64,000 nt of DNA from Cunninghamella blakesleeana (Eukaryota > Mucoromycota > Mucoromycetes > Mucorales > Cunninghamellaceae). Below are positions 43,313 to 54,720 of the stretch, in pieces; the first letter of the stretch is position 1, and every line of letters starts with the position of its first letter. The translations under genes were made by a program, and so were the position numbers. Under the pieces are notes generated by a model. That model was not told where the DNA came from. It worked only from the letters and a program-made list of their open reading frames with translations, and did not search any database. The DNA lies in NCBI GenBank assembly GCA_017871115.1, contig JAFCIZ010000012.1, forward strand, positions 1-64,000, read 5' to 3'.

Positions 43313-43417
43313 ATGATACCAATAAAACGTCGTGGGGTACGATCTACCTTTGCACTCATGGAATTATTCTCCAAAGAAGAGAAAAATAAAGATATATATC
43401 ATTATCTAATTATATAA
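43313..43417 (+). CDS. Small open frame (34 aa), doubtful, copy 1
   Basis: Begins MIPIKRRGVRSTFALMELFS and continues KEEKNKD. Its composition is more protein-like than its AT-rich surroundings, and it may be an exon of a lost gene. It is repeated at 57963-58067. There is no other evidence of expression. Confidence 0.25.
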   Translation: MIPIKRRGVRSTFALMELFSKEEKNKDIYHYLII

Positions 43418-43789
43418 CCGTAATACTATGTACAAAAAACATTACCTTTGCTTCATAATAAATAAGACTATATCCTTTAGCAGTCATTAAATATTTTAGC
43501 TAATATTCAAGCAATTATATAGATATAATTATATAAGTGATATAGTAATATAAAATAAAAAGATGTTATCAAAGGGATGAAAGTTAAACCTTAAATCATG
43601 AATAATAGAATGGTTATGTAAAGAAAAGCTCTAGAGGTATGTATATACGTATTAATATATATATAATATTGTCTAATAAAAGTAACCGAATTCAAGTTAG
43701 TCGTGTAAAAAATACGCAGTGTAATAAACAATGATTTTTCCATTCAAATATACAAAAGGAAAAAAAGGAAAAAAAAGGAGTAAAGCATA

Positions 43790-44090
43790 TATTAATCCAA
43801 ACAGATGCCATCTGGAAAATACCCAGTAAAGGTATCACCGTAAATGTATGGTATGGATTAAATATATAAAGGTATATAAAAGAGTGAAATGTATATCAAT
43901 CCAAACAGATGCCACCTGGAAAATACCCAGTAAAGATATCACCGTAAATGTATGGTATGGATTAAATATACTAATGTATATAAACAGAAAGAAAAAAGGG
44001 TATAGTATATATCAATCCAAACAGATGCCACCTGGAAAATACCTAGTAAAGGTATCACCGTAAATGTATGGTATGGATTAAATATATAAG
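43790..44090. repeat. Promoter-side minisatellite, three units, copy 1
   Basis: AATCCAAACAGATGCCACCT starts at 43794, 43898 and 44014, so the spacing is 104 then 116 bp. Each unit continues GGAAAATACC, GTAAAGGTATCACCGTAAAT and GTATGGTATGGATTAAATAT. The array ends about 160 bp before the start codon at 44254. The unit-2 array has five units. Confidence 0.92.
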
Positions 44091-44253
44091 AGTATATAAA
44101 TGAAAGAAAATATAGGAGGACTAATTTTTTATTTATTTTTTATAAGCCTCAAACAAAAAATCACATGTTTAAATACCAATTTTTTTAAAATATTTTTTAA
44201 CTTTTTTTTTTCCATAAAAAAATAATAATCTGTTACTATAATGATAGTTGCGT

Positions 44254-45908
44254 ATGACAAGTATAAAAGGTATTGGATTTACTGAAGGTATTTATTTAAT
44301 ACGTATATACATATAGAAAATATATAAATATAAAAACCAAATTGCCCTTCAGTCCTTGTATAAGGCTTTAATTTTTTTTAACTCTTATTTTTACTTTTTT
44401 ATGTTTATTAGAAATAGCCTCTAGTATATTAGCATTACAAAAGGATGGTACTATTACTTGGGATGAGTTTATTAAAAATATGGAATCATTAATTATTAGC
44501 TCTTACTCCAATGAAGACAAGTTTAGTTATAAAGCATTATGGAGGGAAAAATTTATTAAAGTAGCTAAAATGCTAAATATTAGGGTTAGGGCTGATAATA
44601 AACAATATTGGAAAAAAATTGAAAGCAAATTATGCCGCCAACGAACAGAATCAGATAACAGCTCTGGTAAAAATCCAACAAACACTAATAGCGGTAAAAC
44701 AACATCACTAAAAAGCTATTCTTCTTCATCGTCTTCCTCCTATAACTATATTCTATCAGGCGAAGATATCGAATCTATCAAAAAAAGATATGCAAGCATT
44801 GATCAAAATAAAAAATGGAAACTTTCTACTGGTACTATTGTAGAAGATGTTATGGAAAAAGTAGCTATTGAATCCAAGTATGAACGCCCAGTTCACTCTC
44901 TTATACTTGATCTAAAGGATTCTGTATGGAACGATCATTTTTCGACGCTAGAGCTTGACGAAATAACCAACCACAATCGTAAATCATTATCATCGCTTCC
45001 ATCTACACTTGTTGATTACTTGAATACTTATGACAATAACAATCTTTCAGCAAAAGAAATTTATAAATACGCTTGCAGCCATTTTTTTGATCCAATAGAT
45101 GAATACGATAAGAAATGGATACAACAAACGATAACGACAGCAGTCGATATTTTTATGTTTGATGATGTTATCAAAACTAATTGCTTTTCTGAAGCTGACT
45201 ATCTACACCGTATATGGCGATTTATCTATATGTTATTTAACGATAACTGTATCGATGCGATTATTGATGAAAAAACAAACGATTCAATATCAAAAAGAGA
45301 AAATGAAATGCCGCAGTTAGAAACCATTGAAAAAAGAAAAAATAAAGCTATGGATAGTAGAATGGATATTCTTTTTAAATATGGGTTTCTTGAACTTGGT
45401 TGTGTTGAAGCTGGTATTGGTCGGATATCAACATTTGATAATAAGTATATGAACGACGGAATGATAAAGCTACCAAAAGCACTTCGAGATATTATGGTTT
45501 CGTTAGTGGAATATAATGGCGATAATATAAACAACTTTGTAACCGTTGGGTTTATTTTATTAGGTAAAATACTTTTTTTAAAAAAAAATAAAGAAAAAAA
45601 TTATATAATAATAGTAATAAAATTATAATTTAATTTGATTAGGTTTGGAAATGGAATTGGTGATTATGGATGTACCTGAAGGGGACAGTATTTGTAGAAT
45701 AACAAGATCTCCAGTTTTCACTTTTCCCATTTGTATCAACTCCTTTGGCGCCGATATAATACCAATTTTAGAAATCACCTGGAAAGCGAAGAAATTAATG
45801 CAAGACACTATTAGCCTTGTTAATAAAAAAAAAAGAAAGGCTAATGAGATGACAACAAAAAATACCAAACCAATACTATTATCATCTTTTAATACATCCT
45901 CTTTATAA
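44254..45908 (+). CDS. Three-exon gene, Mucoromycota SEADYLHRIW family (483 aa), copy 1
   Basis: Exons 44254-44287, 44412-45563, 45643-45908 join in frame (484 codons). The 11-codon first exon (MTSIKGIGFTE) is inferred from frame and splice fit. Residues 92-125 form a Ser-rich linker after a possibly DNA-binding N-terminus (KALWREKFIKVAKMLNIRVR). The conserved part has CFSEADYLHRIWRFIYMLFN (about 269-288), MDILFKYGFLELGCVEAG (329-346) and, across the last intron, LEMELVIMDVPEGDSICRIT. D330 and E344 are placed like a D...E pair of a PD-(D/E)XK core, but the usual Lys is Gly346, so activity is doubtful. I recall similar hypothetical proteins in Mucorales but no known function. The gene lies behind the minisatellite and is nearly identical to 59124-60777; the expressed changes are K58R and D293N. 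Confidence 0.82.
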
Positions 45909-47299
45909 TGATTATTCAAGTTTATTTACAAATGTGCACACACGCATATATATATACATTCCTTATATCATTACTGTCACTCAATATTATTATTATTTGT
46001 AAACGTTATTTTTATAGTTATTATTAAAATAAGATATAACAAATTAAAGTGAAATAATTCTATTTTTATTATATTGTCTTTAATTCCAAGACAAAATAAA
46101 ATGGCGTCTATGAAGATAAATATATATATATATATATTATGATGCGTAAAAAAAAGATACATACTCATGGACCTATTTGATGAATCATATTTCAAACGCA
46201 CACCTTCAATAGAATAATAAAAGAATTGCGTGATAGAGAATAAAACAAAGGTACATAAAAAAATTGAGCAGTATTATTTATAAATTATATTTTTCTTTTT
46301 TTTTAAAAAAAAAAGAATTACTCTTTTTACTGAAAGCTTTTTCTTTGATGATAATTACTTATTCTTGCTGATATTAATTTTATTTATTAAAAATGTTTAC
46401 TTTTTTATACAAAGTATGGGGGTTTTCTTTATTCAAGATATCTTTTTTAATTAATCAAGTTGATAAATTTTTATTTCAGATACTTTTCTGCTTTTAATTT
46501 AAGTGCTGATCTTATGTTACCCAACACGTCTTTTTTTTATGTTGTTAAACTTGATATTTTTTATACAAGATAATTCGCTTTTTATTCAAGATTTTCCGTT
46601 TCTAATCCTCTTTTAGTAATTAAACAAATAATAAATAATTTTATTATTATAAGCCATTATTGCTTTTCAATTTTCTATTTGATATATGCTCCTGAAATAA
46701 AAAACTATACATAGTTCGATTATATATTAATATTTTTTTAAAAATAGGTTTATGCATTGTAGTTGCATACATTGAGCGATATAATACTTGTGATCTTCAG
46801 AGTTAAATGCTATTCAGATCAATGAGAAATGGATAATTTATTAAATGTTTACTGTTAAAATAAAACCTTAATGAACAACTTTGCGGTTATATACAAGATT
46901 CATCATTTAGATTTATAAATTAAAATTAAGAATAAAGTATCATATTTTTAATAGTATAAATCTCTACCTTACGAATCGAAAAATTGAAAAATCTACTGCA
47001 TCAAATTTTCTTTTATTATTATACGTGAGGAAGTATATAAGTTACAAATACATTGTAAAAATAAATAAAAATCATTTTATCATTAGTAAAAGTAGTAATA
47101 AAAATCTTCACATAATTGAATTAAATATTTATTTCAAAATATAAAATTTCAAATATTGATGTTTATAATATATTAAATAACTCGGATGGTTATGTAATAG
47201 AGGGTAATTAAATAGAGTATAAGTATACACAAATGTTTACTACTAATACCGTGGAAAAGGATTCGATATCAAAAAAACATAATTATTGATAGAAAAAAA
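45909..47299. other. AT-rich DNA, nothing recognised
   Basis: No gene is supported. Identity to the second unit falls off within this stretch, between about 46.1 and 46.85 kb. Confidence 0.5.
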
Positions 47300-47315
47300 T
47301 CATGTGATCACATGA
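47300..47315. promoter_or_regulatory. 16-bp perfect palindrome TCATGTGATCACATGA
   Basis: A perfect inverted repeat about 100 bp upstream of the ATG at 47416, made of two CACATG E-box-like halves around GATC. The matching region upstream of the paralogue at 62339 has lost it. TCACATG-type sites also lie about 90 bp before the 44254 start (44159-44165) and about 125 bp before the 36294 start. A bHLH-type binding site is a guess. Confidence 0.4.
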
Positions 47316-47415
47316 CGCAACAGAAACAAATGTTGAGCTTAAATATTTAAAAAAGACGAATATGCTTGTTTTTTATAATTATTTTATGAAAATTTGAATT
47401 TTTCTTATTTATAAA

Positions 47416-48168
47416 ATGTCAGAAGATAAAAAAAGAAAACAAGCACAAGAAACAACTGCAGATATATTTAAATCAGAAAAAAAAGGTTATTCGCAATTAT
47501 CATATAAAAAAGTTTTAGAGCATCTCGGAATTCAAAGTCGAAAACTATTTTCAAAAAAGGATGGTATCCCAATGAGAGATATTGATGATGGAGTTCTTGA
47601 GGACATATCTAAAAATCTTATAAAATTAACTAAAGCAATTGGAATAGTTGATGAAGGAAATGAACACAAAAGGCAAGATTTTGTTTTAACGGTTATTGTT
47701 AATATTGTCGCAGAATATTATGATAAAAATGTAGAAATTTTAAGAGAAGAACAAATTGATGGTGAAGATGTTAAAGGGCCTATTGAATTTATAATTGTTA
47801 ATGGTAAATCTATCTTAATTGTTATTGAAGCTAAAAAGCAAGATTGGGATCAAGGAAGAGCACAGCTTCTTATGCAGTTATATAACGCATACGCTCAAAA
47901 TATTAAAAATGGGGCACCAAAAGAACATATAGTATACGGTATTGTAACCACAGGATATACATGGGAATTTATTTGGTGTAAAGGAAATGATATAAATAAC
48001 AGCAATGACATTAAATCAAACATTATATGGAATTATGAACAAAAGTTTGATCCGATTGAAACAAGTTTAGAAATGAAGCAAGAACAATGGAAAAATAGGG
48101 TGGCTCCACTCGTGAAAAAAATAAATTACATGATTAGTAACTCTTTAAATCAGCTTAATATACAATAA
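47416..48168 (+). CDS. Single-exon PD-(D/E)XK nuclease-like protein (250 aa)
   Basis: An intact frame with a basic, polar N-terminus (residues 1-25) and a helical region to about 115. The nuclease-like core follows: G121-P-I-E124-F-I-I-V-N-G-K, then I-L-I-V-I-E138-A-K140-K. Family members that I recall have Asp where E124 stands (GPVD), so the pattern here is E...E-A-K. After it come DWDQGRAQLLMQLYNAY and EHIVYGIVTTGYTWEFIWCK, typical of restriction-endonuclease-like domains in fungal and oomycete genes, including Crinkler-type proteins. The start codon follows TTTATAAA. The paralogue at 62339-63106 has an E138Q change. Target and role are unknown. Confidence 0.82.
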   Translation: MSEDKKRKQAQETTADIFKSEKKGYSQLSYKKVLEHLGIQSRKLFSKKDGIPMRDIDDGVLEDISKNLIKLTKAIGIVDEGNEHKRQDFVLTVIVNIVAEYYDKNVEILREEQIDGEDVKGPIEFIIVNGKSILIVIEAKKQDWDQGRAQLLMQLYNAYAQNIKNGAPKEHIVYGIVTTGYTWEFIWCKGNDINNSNDIKSNIIWNYEQKFDPIETSLEMKQEQWKNRVAPLVKKINYMISNSLNQLNIQ

Positions 48169-48770
48169 AAAATAGCTAATGGAGATAATTTTAATGCTAC
48201 AAATACCATTTGTATTATCATAAACTTAAATTAAAATGATTTTTACAAAAATATGCAAACTTTATCAACTTTAAGCACTAATCAGAACGATATGTATTCT
48301 TTTAATAAAAAATAATTTATAATACGATTAAATAATATTTTTTTAAAATAAGTATATATCTTATAATTTTATATAAAAGTAATGCTATCTTTAATCTTAA
48401 CAGTTAAATATTACTTGAATCGATTTGAAATGAATCATTTATTAAAAATTCACAATTTAAACAAACCTTAATAGACGGTTAAACAGTTATACATAAAGTC
48501 CATTATATAGATTTATAGATTAACGAAATAATAATATTGGCTTTATTATATATGTGGATCTTTTTCATAACAAGTTTCAATATCTTTTATTGAATCGGTT
48601 CGCTTTATAAACCTAGATATATTATTTTCATTTAACTCTTCATAAAATTGCATGATACAGCATTTTCTCTAGTAATTGCAACCGCGTTTAAAAGAATTGA
48701 AGAAAAAAATGGCTAAGATGGAAAAGGCTAAGTAAATAAGTGGGTATGGTTATCTGAGTTTTAAAAAGGA
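48169..48770. other. AT-rich DNA, nothing recognised
   Basis: No gene is supported. Confidence 0.45.
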
Positions 48771-48910
48771 CAAGCTACTGACCAAGGTGGACAAGGTGGA
48801 CAAGATGGACAAGGTTAAGTAAATAAAGAAATGTGATTGGCTGAATTTGAATAAAGTGGACAAGCTGTGGACAAGGTTAGGCAAATAAAGAAATGTGATT
48901 GGTTGAATTT
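48771..48910. repeat. Short tandem repeats with TGGACAAGG
   Basis: Repeats of GTGGACAAG and a longer duplicated unit AAGTAAATAAAGAAATGTGATTGG / AGGCAAATAAAGAAATG. The longer unit recurs about 70 bp apart. An open frame starting in it (48867-49139) gives a hydrophobic 90-residue product with no supporting feature. Confidence 0.7.
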
Positions 48911-49179
48911 AAAAAATGAAATAGTCCCTAAGCTCGCTCATATAATAAAAGCGACATGGTTGCTCACAGTGATTATCACAGATTTATTAGTCGTACTGCC
49001 TCCCATTTTTCTGGTTATTGGAATATGGAGCCAGCATGATTTTATAAAAAAAATATTAAGCTTCGAGTTACAAATGCACAATAATATATTCTATATAAAT
49101 TTAATTATTAAACTAGTTTACTACATTATTTTTATTTAAAAACAGCAGATTTTCAAACATATTCATTTTATACACCTTT

Positions 49180-49765
49180 CTCTATTATATTGTTTTTAAT
49201 AAATAGAACTTCTGTTTCTTTTAAAATATTTTTAACAAACATAGTTTCTCTATGTCTATTTACATTGTTTAATTTAATAAATAGTTTTATATATCTAAAT
49301 GATTTTTGTATAATTCATAGTTTTTATAATTAATATTATTACTCTCATATTTTATTAATATTTAAATCTTTATTTTTTTTCATTATCAAGTATTTTTCTA
49401 TTAGTTTTTTATTTGCTATAATTTCTATATTTAAATTATCTCTATCTTTAGTTTTATTAAATAATGCATTTTGAGTAGAAGAGTTTATCTTATTTTTAAT
49501 ATTAATTTTGGAAAAATCAAAATTGACATCATCAGCTATATTATCTTTTTTTTTTTATCTCATTTAATTTAAAATCAAGATAATAAATTAGATCGCCTTT
49601 TTTATTAAAAATCTTAAAATATGTAGTGTTTTCACCATAATATATATTTATATGATCAGTTTTATATTCCTCTATTTCTTTTCATTATATCCGTTCTCTT
49701 AAGAGTGTTTATAAATGCATATTCAATAATTATATTTTCAAAATCATTAAAATTATACATTTTAT
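49180..49765 (-). pseudogene. Broken minus-strand coding remnant, unknown
   Basis: From an ATG at about 49760 the minus strand reads M-Y-N-F-N-D-F-E-N-I-I-I-E-Y-A-F and, in shifted frames, H-I-N-I-Y-Y-G-E-N-T-T-Y-F-K-I-F-N-K-K-G and K-N-K-I-N-S-S-T-Q-N-A-L-F. Several stops and shifts break it. The same low-complexity style occurs at 200-590 near the telomere. I cannot assign a family. Confidence 0.35.
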
Positions 49766-51800
49766 TTATTTATTATTTATTATTAAAAATTCAATTTCAT
49801 CCCTATTAACCATTTTAAAAACCTATGTATTATCTTGGTATACATTTTTTTTTATTAAGTATAATTCAAGGTTTTATTTCTTTTCAAACAATTGCTATTG
49901 AAATTATGAAATGGAGTCACTACCCTGTCCATTTTTCATATTTTTTTTTACTGTTATTTTTCTTTTTTCATTATCGTTTAACGATTTAAAATTAGTTATA
50001 AACTTACTAAAGAATAAGTAATACACCTATTTTTTTTTTATTTTTTACTTTTTTTTGAAGAGTATAATAAACCAAATAAAAAGAGGCCTGTAAATAAAAT
50101 AATCAAAATGAAATATACAGGTGTACGTTATGAAAGTGATTCTTTGAAGCTTATTTTAAAAGCGGTTATAAGAGTCCATGCAAGTACTTTCTTGTATAAA
50201 TAATACCAAAATAAGAATTTAGTAAAAAATGAAGTTACATCGATGCAAAAGATAAATCTCCAGCTAACTGAAATGTTTAATATACACCGATTGGATTATT
50301 TAATATAGCATAATTATTTTTAATGAAAAAAAGTTAGTGAAGTTCAATTAATTCAATTTTTATATGGACTCTTTCTACCAAAAAAACTTATTCAATGACC
50401 TCATCTACCATTTCAAAAAAGTTTCAATAAATGATATATTTTCAATATTTCTTAAATATATAAATATATTAGATAGTAGATCTACTTTATTATTTTTATT
50501 AAATAGAATTCTCGAAAAAAGAAAAGAATTCTTTTAATAGAGATGAAGTAATAAGAAAAACTGAAAAAAAAAAAACTTTTATGGAAAAAAATTAGGTTCA
50601 CAATTTATATAAAATGAAAGAAGCATATAGCTGAAAAAAAAAAAGAATAAATAAATAAATAATAGTCGCTCATGTAATATTATTTTACCCTTTTATATAA
50701 TTTTGCACCAGTTATTATTGACTATTTACTTAATTATACTAAATATATAAAAACTCTTATATTAAAGGAACACCAATTTATTGGACATTCAAGGAGGGTA
50801 CTTAGTACTACAGTCGATATAGCAAGAGCAAAGCTTTTATAATATATGGACAATAATTTAAAAGAGAGACTGTACGCTGAATAAATTTTTATGTCTACAA
50901 AGTAACTCTGAAACGAAACAATTACTTCAAGAGATGAATAACAATAATAAAGATGTTAGACAAAACTAACAGCAACATACAATGGAAGGAATAATATATT
51001 CATTTACTAATAAAAGTTTATATACAAATTAATTCAGCCATTTTTTAGAAATTATATTGCTATCAGCATATTAGATAATGTATATTTAATAATAGTGGAA
51101 CATTATGGGTTCTTTGCTTACTATTTAGATATTAAACATTTCATCAGGTAAACTATGAAATTGAATGTGCATATTTCACCGTATGTAGTAACAATTTTTT
51201 TTTATTTCTTTATTTTATTAATTTAATTTTTTATAGATATAATATAAATGTTTAAAAGATAATTATAAATTGTTGCTCCTTTACGAATTGTATAGTATCT
51301 TGTAGTAGAGATATCATGTTGTAAGATTATATATTTTATAGCAGATACAAATACTGTCAAGAATCAAAGTAATTTTCAAATCAAATATTATAATTAACTA
51401 TCTTTTTTTTTTTATCTTATTTCATTTTATATAAACTATAAATATGACGAATATCCATGGTCAGTTATAAATTCAAATTTATAATTATATATTTAAAAGT
51501 ACTTTTAATATTCTACCGCAATTTAGAATTATAAATTTGTGTATGTTTAATGTTTATGTCAATAAGTAACGTGTTGTCTATGCATCAAAAAGCAGCGTTA
51601 AATATATGCTTCCATTGTTAATTTATTTGTTAGTTTCTTAAAAATTAACATTCTTCTATTTATCAATAGTACCCTAATACAAAAAGTAAAGTATAATAAA
51701 AGTATAAAAATTAAATAAAATAATAAAAAAAATATAAAAATAATAAAAATGAAAAAAATAAAATAATAATAAAAATAATAAAAGAAAAAGTAAAAGTAAA
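49766..51800. other. AT-rich DNA without genes
   Basis: About 2 kb without any supported coding region. A/T runs and microsatellites dominate. Confidence 0.5.
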
Positions 51801-51920
51801 AAAATAAACAAAATAAACAAAATAAACAAAATAAACAAAATAAACAAAATAAACAAAATAAACAAAATAAACAAAATAAACAAAATAAAAAAAATAAAAA
51901 AAATAAAAAAAATAAAAAAA
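51801..51920. repeat. 9-bp microsatellite (AATAAACAA)n
   Basis: About ten tandem copies of AATAAACAA followed by AAATAAAAA units. It gives a spurious Leu-Phe-Ile repeat on the minus strand. Confidence 0.9.
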
Positions 51921-52129
51921 ATTATTAATAAAAAAAACAACCTATGTTCTAAGTTGAATATGAGTTCAATAATCTATATATATATATAATTATATATCAA
52001 TTTGGACTATGACCTCAAAAAGGGTTGAATACTATTATAATATTAGGTATTTGACAAAGTATCGTTGCTTATAGTAGTCAAATATGAAGTTCATAGTTAA
52101 AATAATTGACTGGTCGAGATAAATATTAA

Positions 52130-52262
52130 TCAGGTAGAGTATTTGGTCCAAAAAAGTGAACCTGATAAAAGTGGACTGGATAGAATTATCTGGTCCAAAA
52201 AATGGACCGGATGGGAATATCTGGTCCAAAAAGTGGACCGGATGGAATTATCTGGTCCAAAA
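52130..52262. repeat. Roughly 35-bp repeats with GGTCC...GGACC hairpins
   Basis: Four imperfect units of TGGTCCAAAAAGTGGACCGG plus ATGGAATTATC. Each can fold as GGTCC-AAAAAGT-GGACC. The array abuts the short 9-bp satellite that starts at 52262. Confidence 0.85.
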
Positions 52263-52325
52263 ATTTCGTAACTTCCGTAACTTTCGTAACTATCGTTACT
52301 TTCGTTACTTTCGTTACTTTAGTTA
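52262..52325. repeat. Short 9-bp satellite (GTTACTTTC), about seven units
   Basis: Same unit and same order (CGTAACTTCCGTAAC first, then GTTACTTTC) as the 63-unit array at 34525-35093, followed by the same flank. It marks the start of recognisable unit 2 of the large duplication. Confidence 0.92.
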
Positions 52326-52574
52326 TTTAAAAATAATTAAAAGTGGCTATTAGAAATTATTAAGTTGTGAGATGTCTCTAGGTAGCTCATGTCATGTATT
52401 GTCATTTACTATATATCTATTATCAATCTGCTATTTATTTATCATATTAAAGTTTTCATTTTATTTCCTGATGAATTTAAAAAATAAAATAAAAGTAAAA
52501 ATAAAAAGCTCCTATGTGCGCGTAATCCTTAGTGAAACAAATTCATGATGCTCCTTCCCTGTTTCATTTTTATA

Positions 52575-52860
52575 ATCAAAAACACGCTACGACTGGTAAT
52601 TCAATATAATATAATATATGCTATATTTATTTACCTGTATATTATCTTGTTATTTTTAAAATAAATAGACCACTTACTTAATGGATGATATTAAAAGTAT
52701 ATATGAAGCGAATAAAAATAGCTCTGTATCAACTACAATGACACTATTATATTATTCTTAATTAGTACAAAAAAAAAACAATATGATCAATTATTATATA
52801 TAGAAGAATTATTAGAATAACAATAATTAAATAATCCTTTATTGGATCCATCAAAAAATG
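52575..52860 (+). pseudogene. Unit-2 copy of the 36.5-kb pseudogene, further decayed
   Basis: Contains the intron-like GTAATTC..AATAG piece and T-T-Y-L-M-D-D-I-K-S-I-Y-E-A-N-K-N-S-S-V as in unit 1, but lacks the first exon and the whole Rpn-like gene that precedes it in unit 1. Confidence 0.6.
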
Positions 52861-52925
52861 ATCATTTTCAATGTCGAATTTATCAAATTAAAATTATACA
52901 AAAAGTTAAAAAAACAAAGAAATAT

Positions 52926-53047
52926 TGTGAAACTTTCGGTTAACCTATATTCAAATGTATAAGACAAGGATTATATTTATATTTTTTAGTGGATTGATGA
53001 CACTGGGCTTAATTTATATGTTATATAATATGAAAATAGAATTATAG
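52926..53047 (+). pseudogene. Decayed exon (ETFG family), copy 2
   Basis: Homologous to 38548-38669 with the same frameshift and an additional stop (GGT TAA). Confidence 0.5.
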
Positions 53048-53517
53048 AGTTATCTAGTAAAGGTAGCGTGAATTAGAATGGAGTTTAAAGAATGTCTATG
53101 GTAATGGATCTGCGGGATTAGAAGATTTAAAGTTATAGCATAGCATAAGCTAATAGGAATGGTTCATTTTGTATCAGGTACACAGTAGTGATTTTATAAT
53201 AAATATCAAATATTTCATGTGGGTTATAAGTGTATTATAATTATGAAGTCATTTAATATTTTTATTTTATGGTAAATACAACACCTGGTTCATCACATGA
53301 AGTACAGCTAGTCATAGAAAATAAAAAAAAATGTCAAAAATATTTATATGCACCAAATAGTTTAAAATAAAAAAGTAGGGAAAAAGTGTTTATACTTGAC
53401 AGAACCAATATTTCTGCTTCAACTGAGTTTTAAAAAATAATTATCTGATTGGTTAAGGTAAGTGACGCGATCAAAATTTAGTTTAAATTATTTTTTTTTC
53501 TGCTCTCCTTTTTTTTC

Positions 53518-53951
53518 GTGCTCATTCGAACAAAAAATAAATCTACTATAGGAAGATACATCGTTTTTATATTAATTTTTTACATTTTTCTAACATAAAA
53601 GCAAATTCTTTTGTAATACAATAATATGGACATAAAAAAGTACCAAGACATCAGTAATTATATTAGAAATAATATAATTGAAGACTTGAGAAAGTGTGAA
53701 AATTATGAAGAAGTAGAAATGTTGTCCAAACAATGTGCACAGCAAGTATACAACACTCATATACCAATACATGAGGTCTTAAAAGCTATTCTAATGTGTT
53801 TTCAAGGTGAGGGCATGGCAGAAGAAGAAAAATGTAGAATGTTTATGCCTAGTCTGCAGTCTTACTTAAACATACTTTATTTACAAGATAAAAGTTAACA
53901 TTTGTCTTACTAATATTAATATAAATAAAAAAAAATTTTGTGCTCATTCGA
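53518..53951 (+). mobile_element. Retrogene-like insertion with 12-bp target duplication
   Basis: GTGCTCATTCGA occurs at 53518-53529 and again at 53940-53951. The 410 bp between are absent from the matching site in unit 1 (about 39140, TTTTTCATTCGACTTC). The insert holds a leader, one intronless 90-codon frame, a short 3' end with AATAAA-like sequence and a nine-base A run. This is what reverse transcription of an mRNA followed by target-primed insertion would leave. The A run is followed by TTTT, so the poly-A tail is short and not perfect. Confidence 0.7.
53626..53898 (+). CDS. Intronless 90-aa protein inside the 410-bp insert
   Basis: Begins MDIKKYQDISNYIRNNIIED and ends SLQSYLNILYLQDKS. 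It is acidic, mostly helical by composition, with three Cys (CENYEE, KQCAQQ, MCFQGE) plus one late CRMF. No membrane segment or signal peptide is seen. The family is not recognised. Codon use and composition look like a genuine protein in contrast with the flanks. Its placement between 12-bp direct repeats suggests a processed copy of a parent gene elsewhere; the intact frame suggests the insertion is recent or the copy is kept. Confidence 0.6.
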   Translation: MDIKKYQDISNYIRNNIIEDLRKCENYEEVEMLSKQCAQQVYNTHIPIHEVLKAILMCFQGEGMAEEEKCRMFMPSLQSYLNILYLQDKS

Positions 53952-54195
53952 CTTCTTATTGTTATGAATCTATTTCTAGTCCCTTTATTGTTAAAGGTTC
54001 TACTATTAATGTATTCAGGTTGACTTTTTATTGTTAAGGGTCTTCTTTAATGAATTCAGGTTGACTTCTTATTGTTAAGAGTCTACTTTTAGTTCTTTTA
54101 TTATTAAAGGTATTTTTTTTTGTCATTTTTGAAATGACTTTTTTATTTCTTTCTTAATTTTTTAAGAGAGGTTCCCCTATTGTTAAGGGAATTAT
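53952..54195. repeat. Array of TTGT-loop mini-hairpins, copy 2
   Basis: A shorter version of 39143-39545. Several stems or loops have decayed (CTTTTATTATTAAAGG, TTCCCCTATTGTTAAGGG). Others remain matched (CCTTTATTGTTAAAGG). Confidence 0.8.
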
Positions 54196-54720
54196 AACAT
54201 ATTAATGAAATGAAAAATTTTGTGATAGGATGAATTCTATCTTTTATGTATAAGGTATGCTTTTTTTTTTAATGTAGTAATTTTTTATAATTCTTAGCTA
54301 TAATTACTTCTGCCTTTGCAATTTTTTTTAATTTATTTCAATTTATTATTTACTTTACTATATTTCACCTTATTCCATCATGTTATATCTATTTTATTTT
54401 ATTTCTATTGTTTCTATAAAATAAGTACCTACTTATTATGCTAGTTACTAGTTATTATTTTATTTTTCAGCAGAGGAAGTATTTTAATGAGTTGAAGATA
54501 TTAACAATTTTCCCTGATAAACCTCGTATAATTTTATTCTCTAATTCATTTATTAATGAAAAATTGGTTAAAAAGTGCAAATTGCTTATTTTTTATGATA
54601 AAAAAAAAAACGCGTTCTTCTTGCTTTTATATATTTGGTTAAAACAATGATTTATTTTGCTATAAAATCAATAGTTTTTTTTATTCATTTACACCTTATT
54701 CGTTGTTGAATCACACTGTA

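Larger units (their letters stand above)
39528..46850. repeat. Core of the large tandem duplication, unit 1
   Basis: This block recurs at about 54178-61720. From about 39.53 to 46.1 kb the two are nearly identical, with differences mainly in homopolymer length, one 220-bp minisatellite dimer and rare substitutions. From 46.1 to 46.85 kb differences increase, and beyond that only gene-level homology remains. To the left (34.5-39.5 kb) the match is patchy, with deletions in unit 2. Confidence 0.92.

Noticed and set aside
48867..49139. 90-codon frame with a hydrophobic segment
   Set aside because: It begins inside short tandem repeats, has no homologous counterpart in unit 2 and no recognisable motif.
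39786..54650. Duplicated 70-90 codon frame MLVTSYYFIFQQRKYFNELK
   Set aside because: It is duplicated only because the surrounding block is, differs in length between copies through an A-run change, and has no domain signature.
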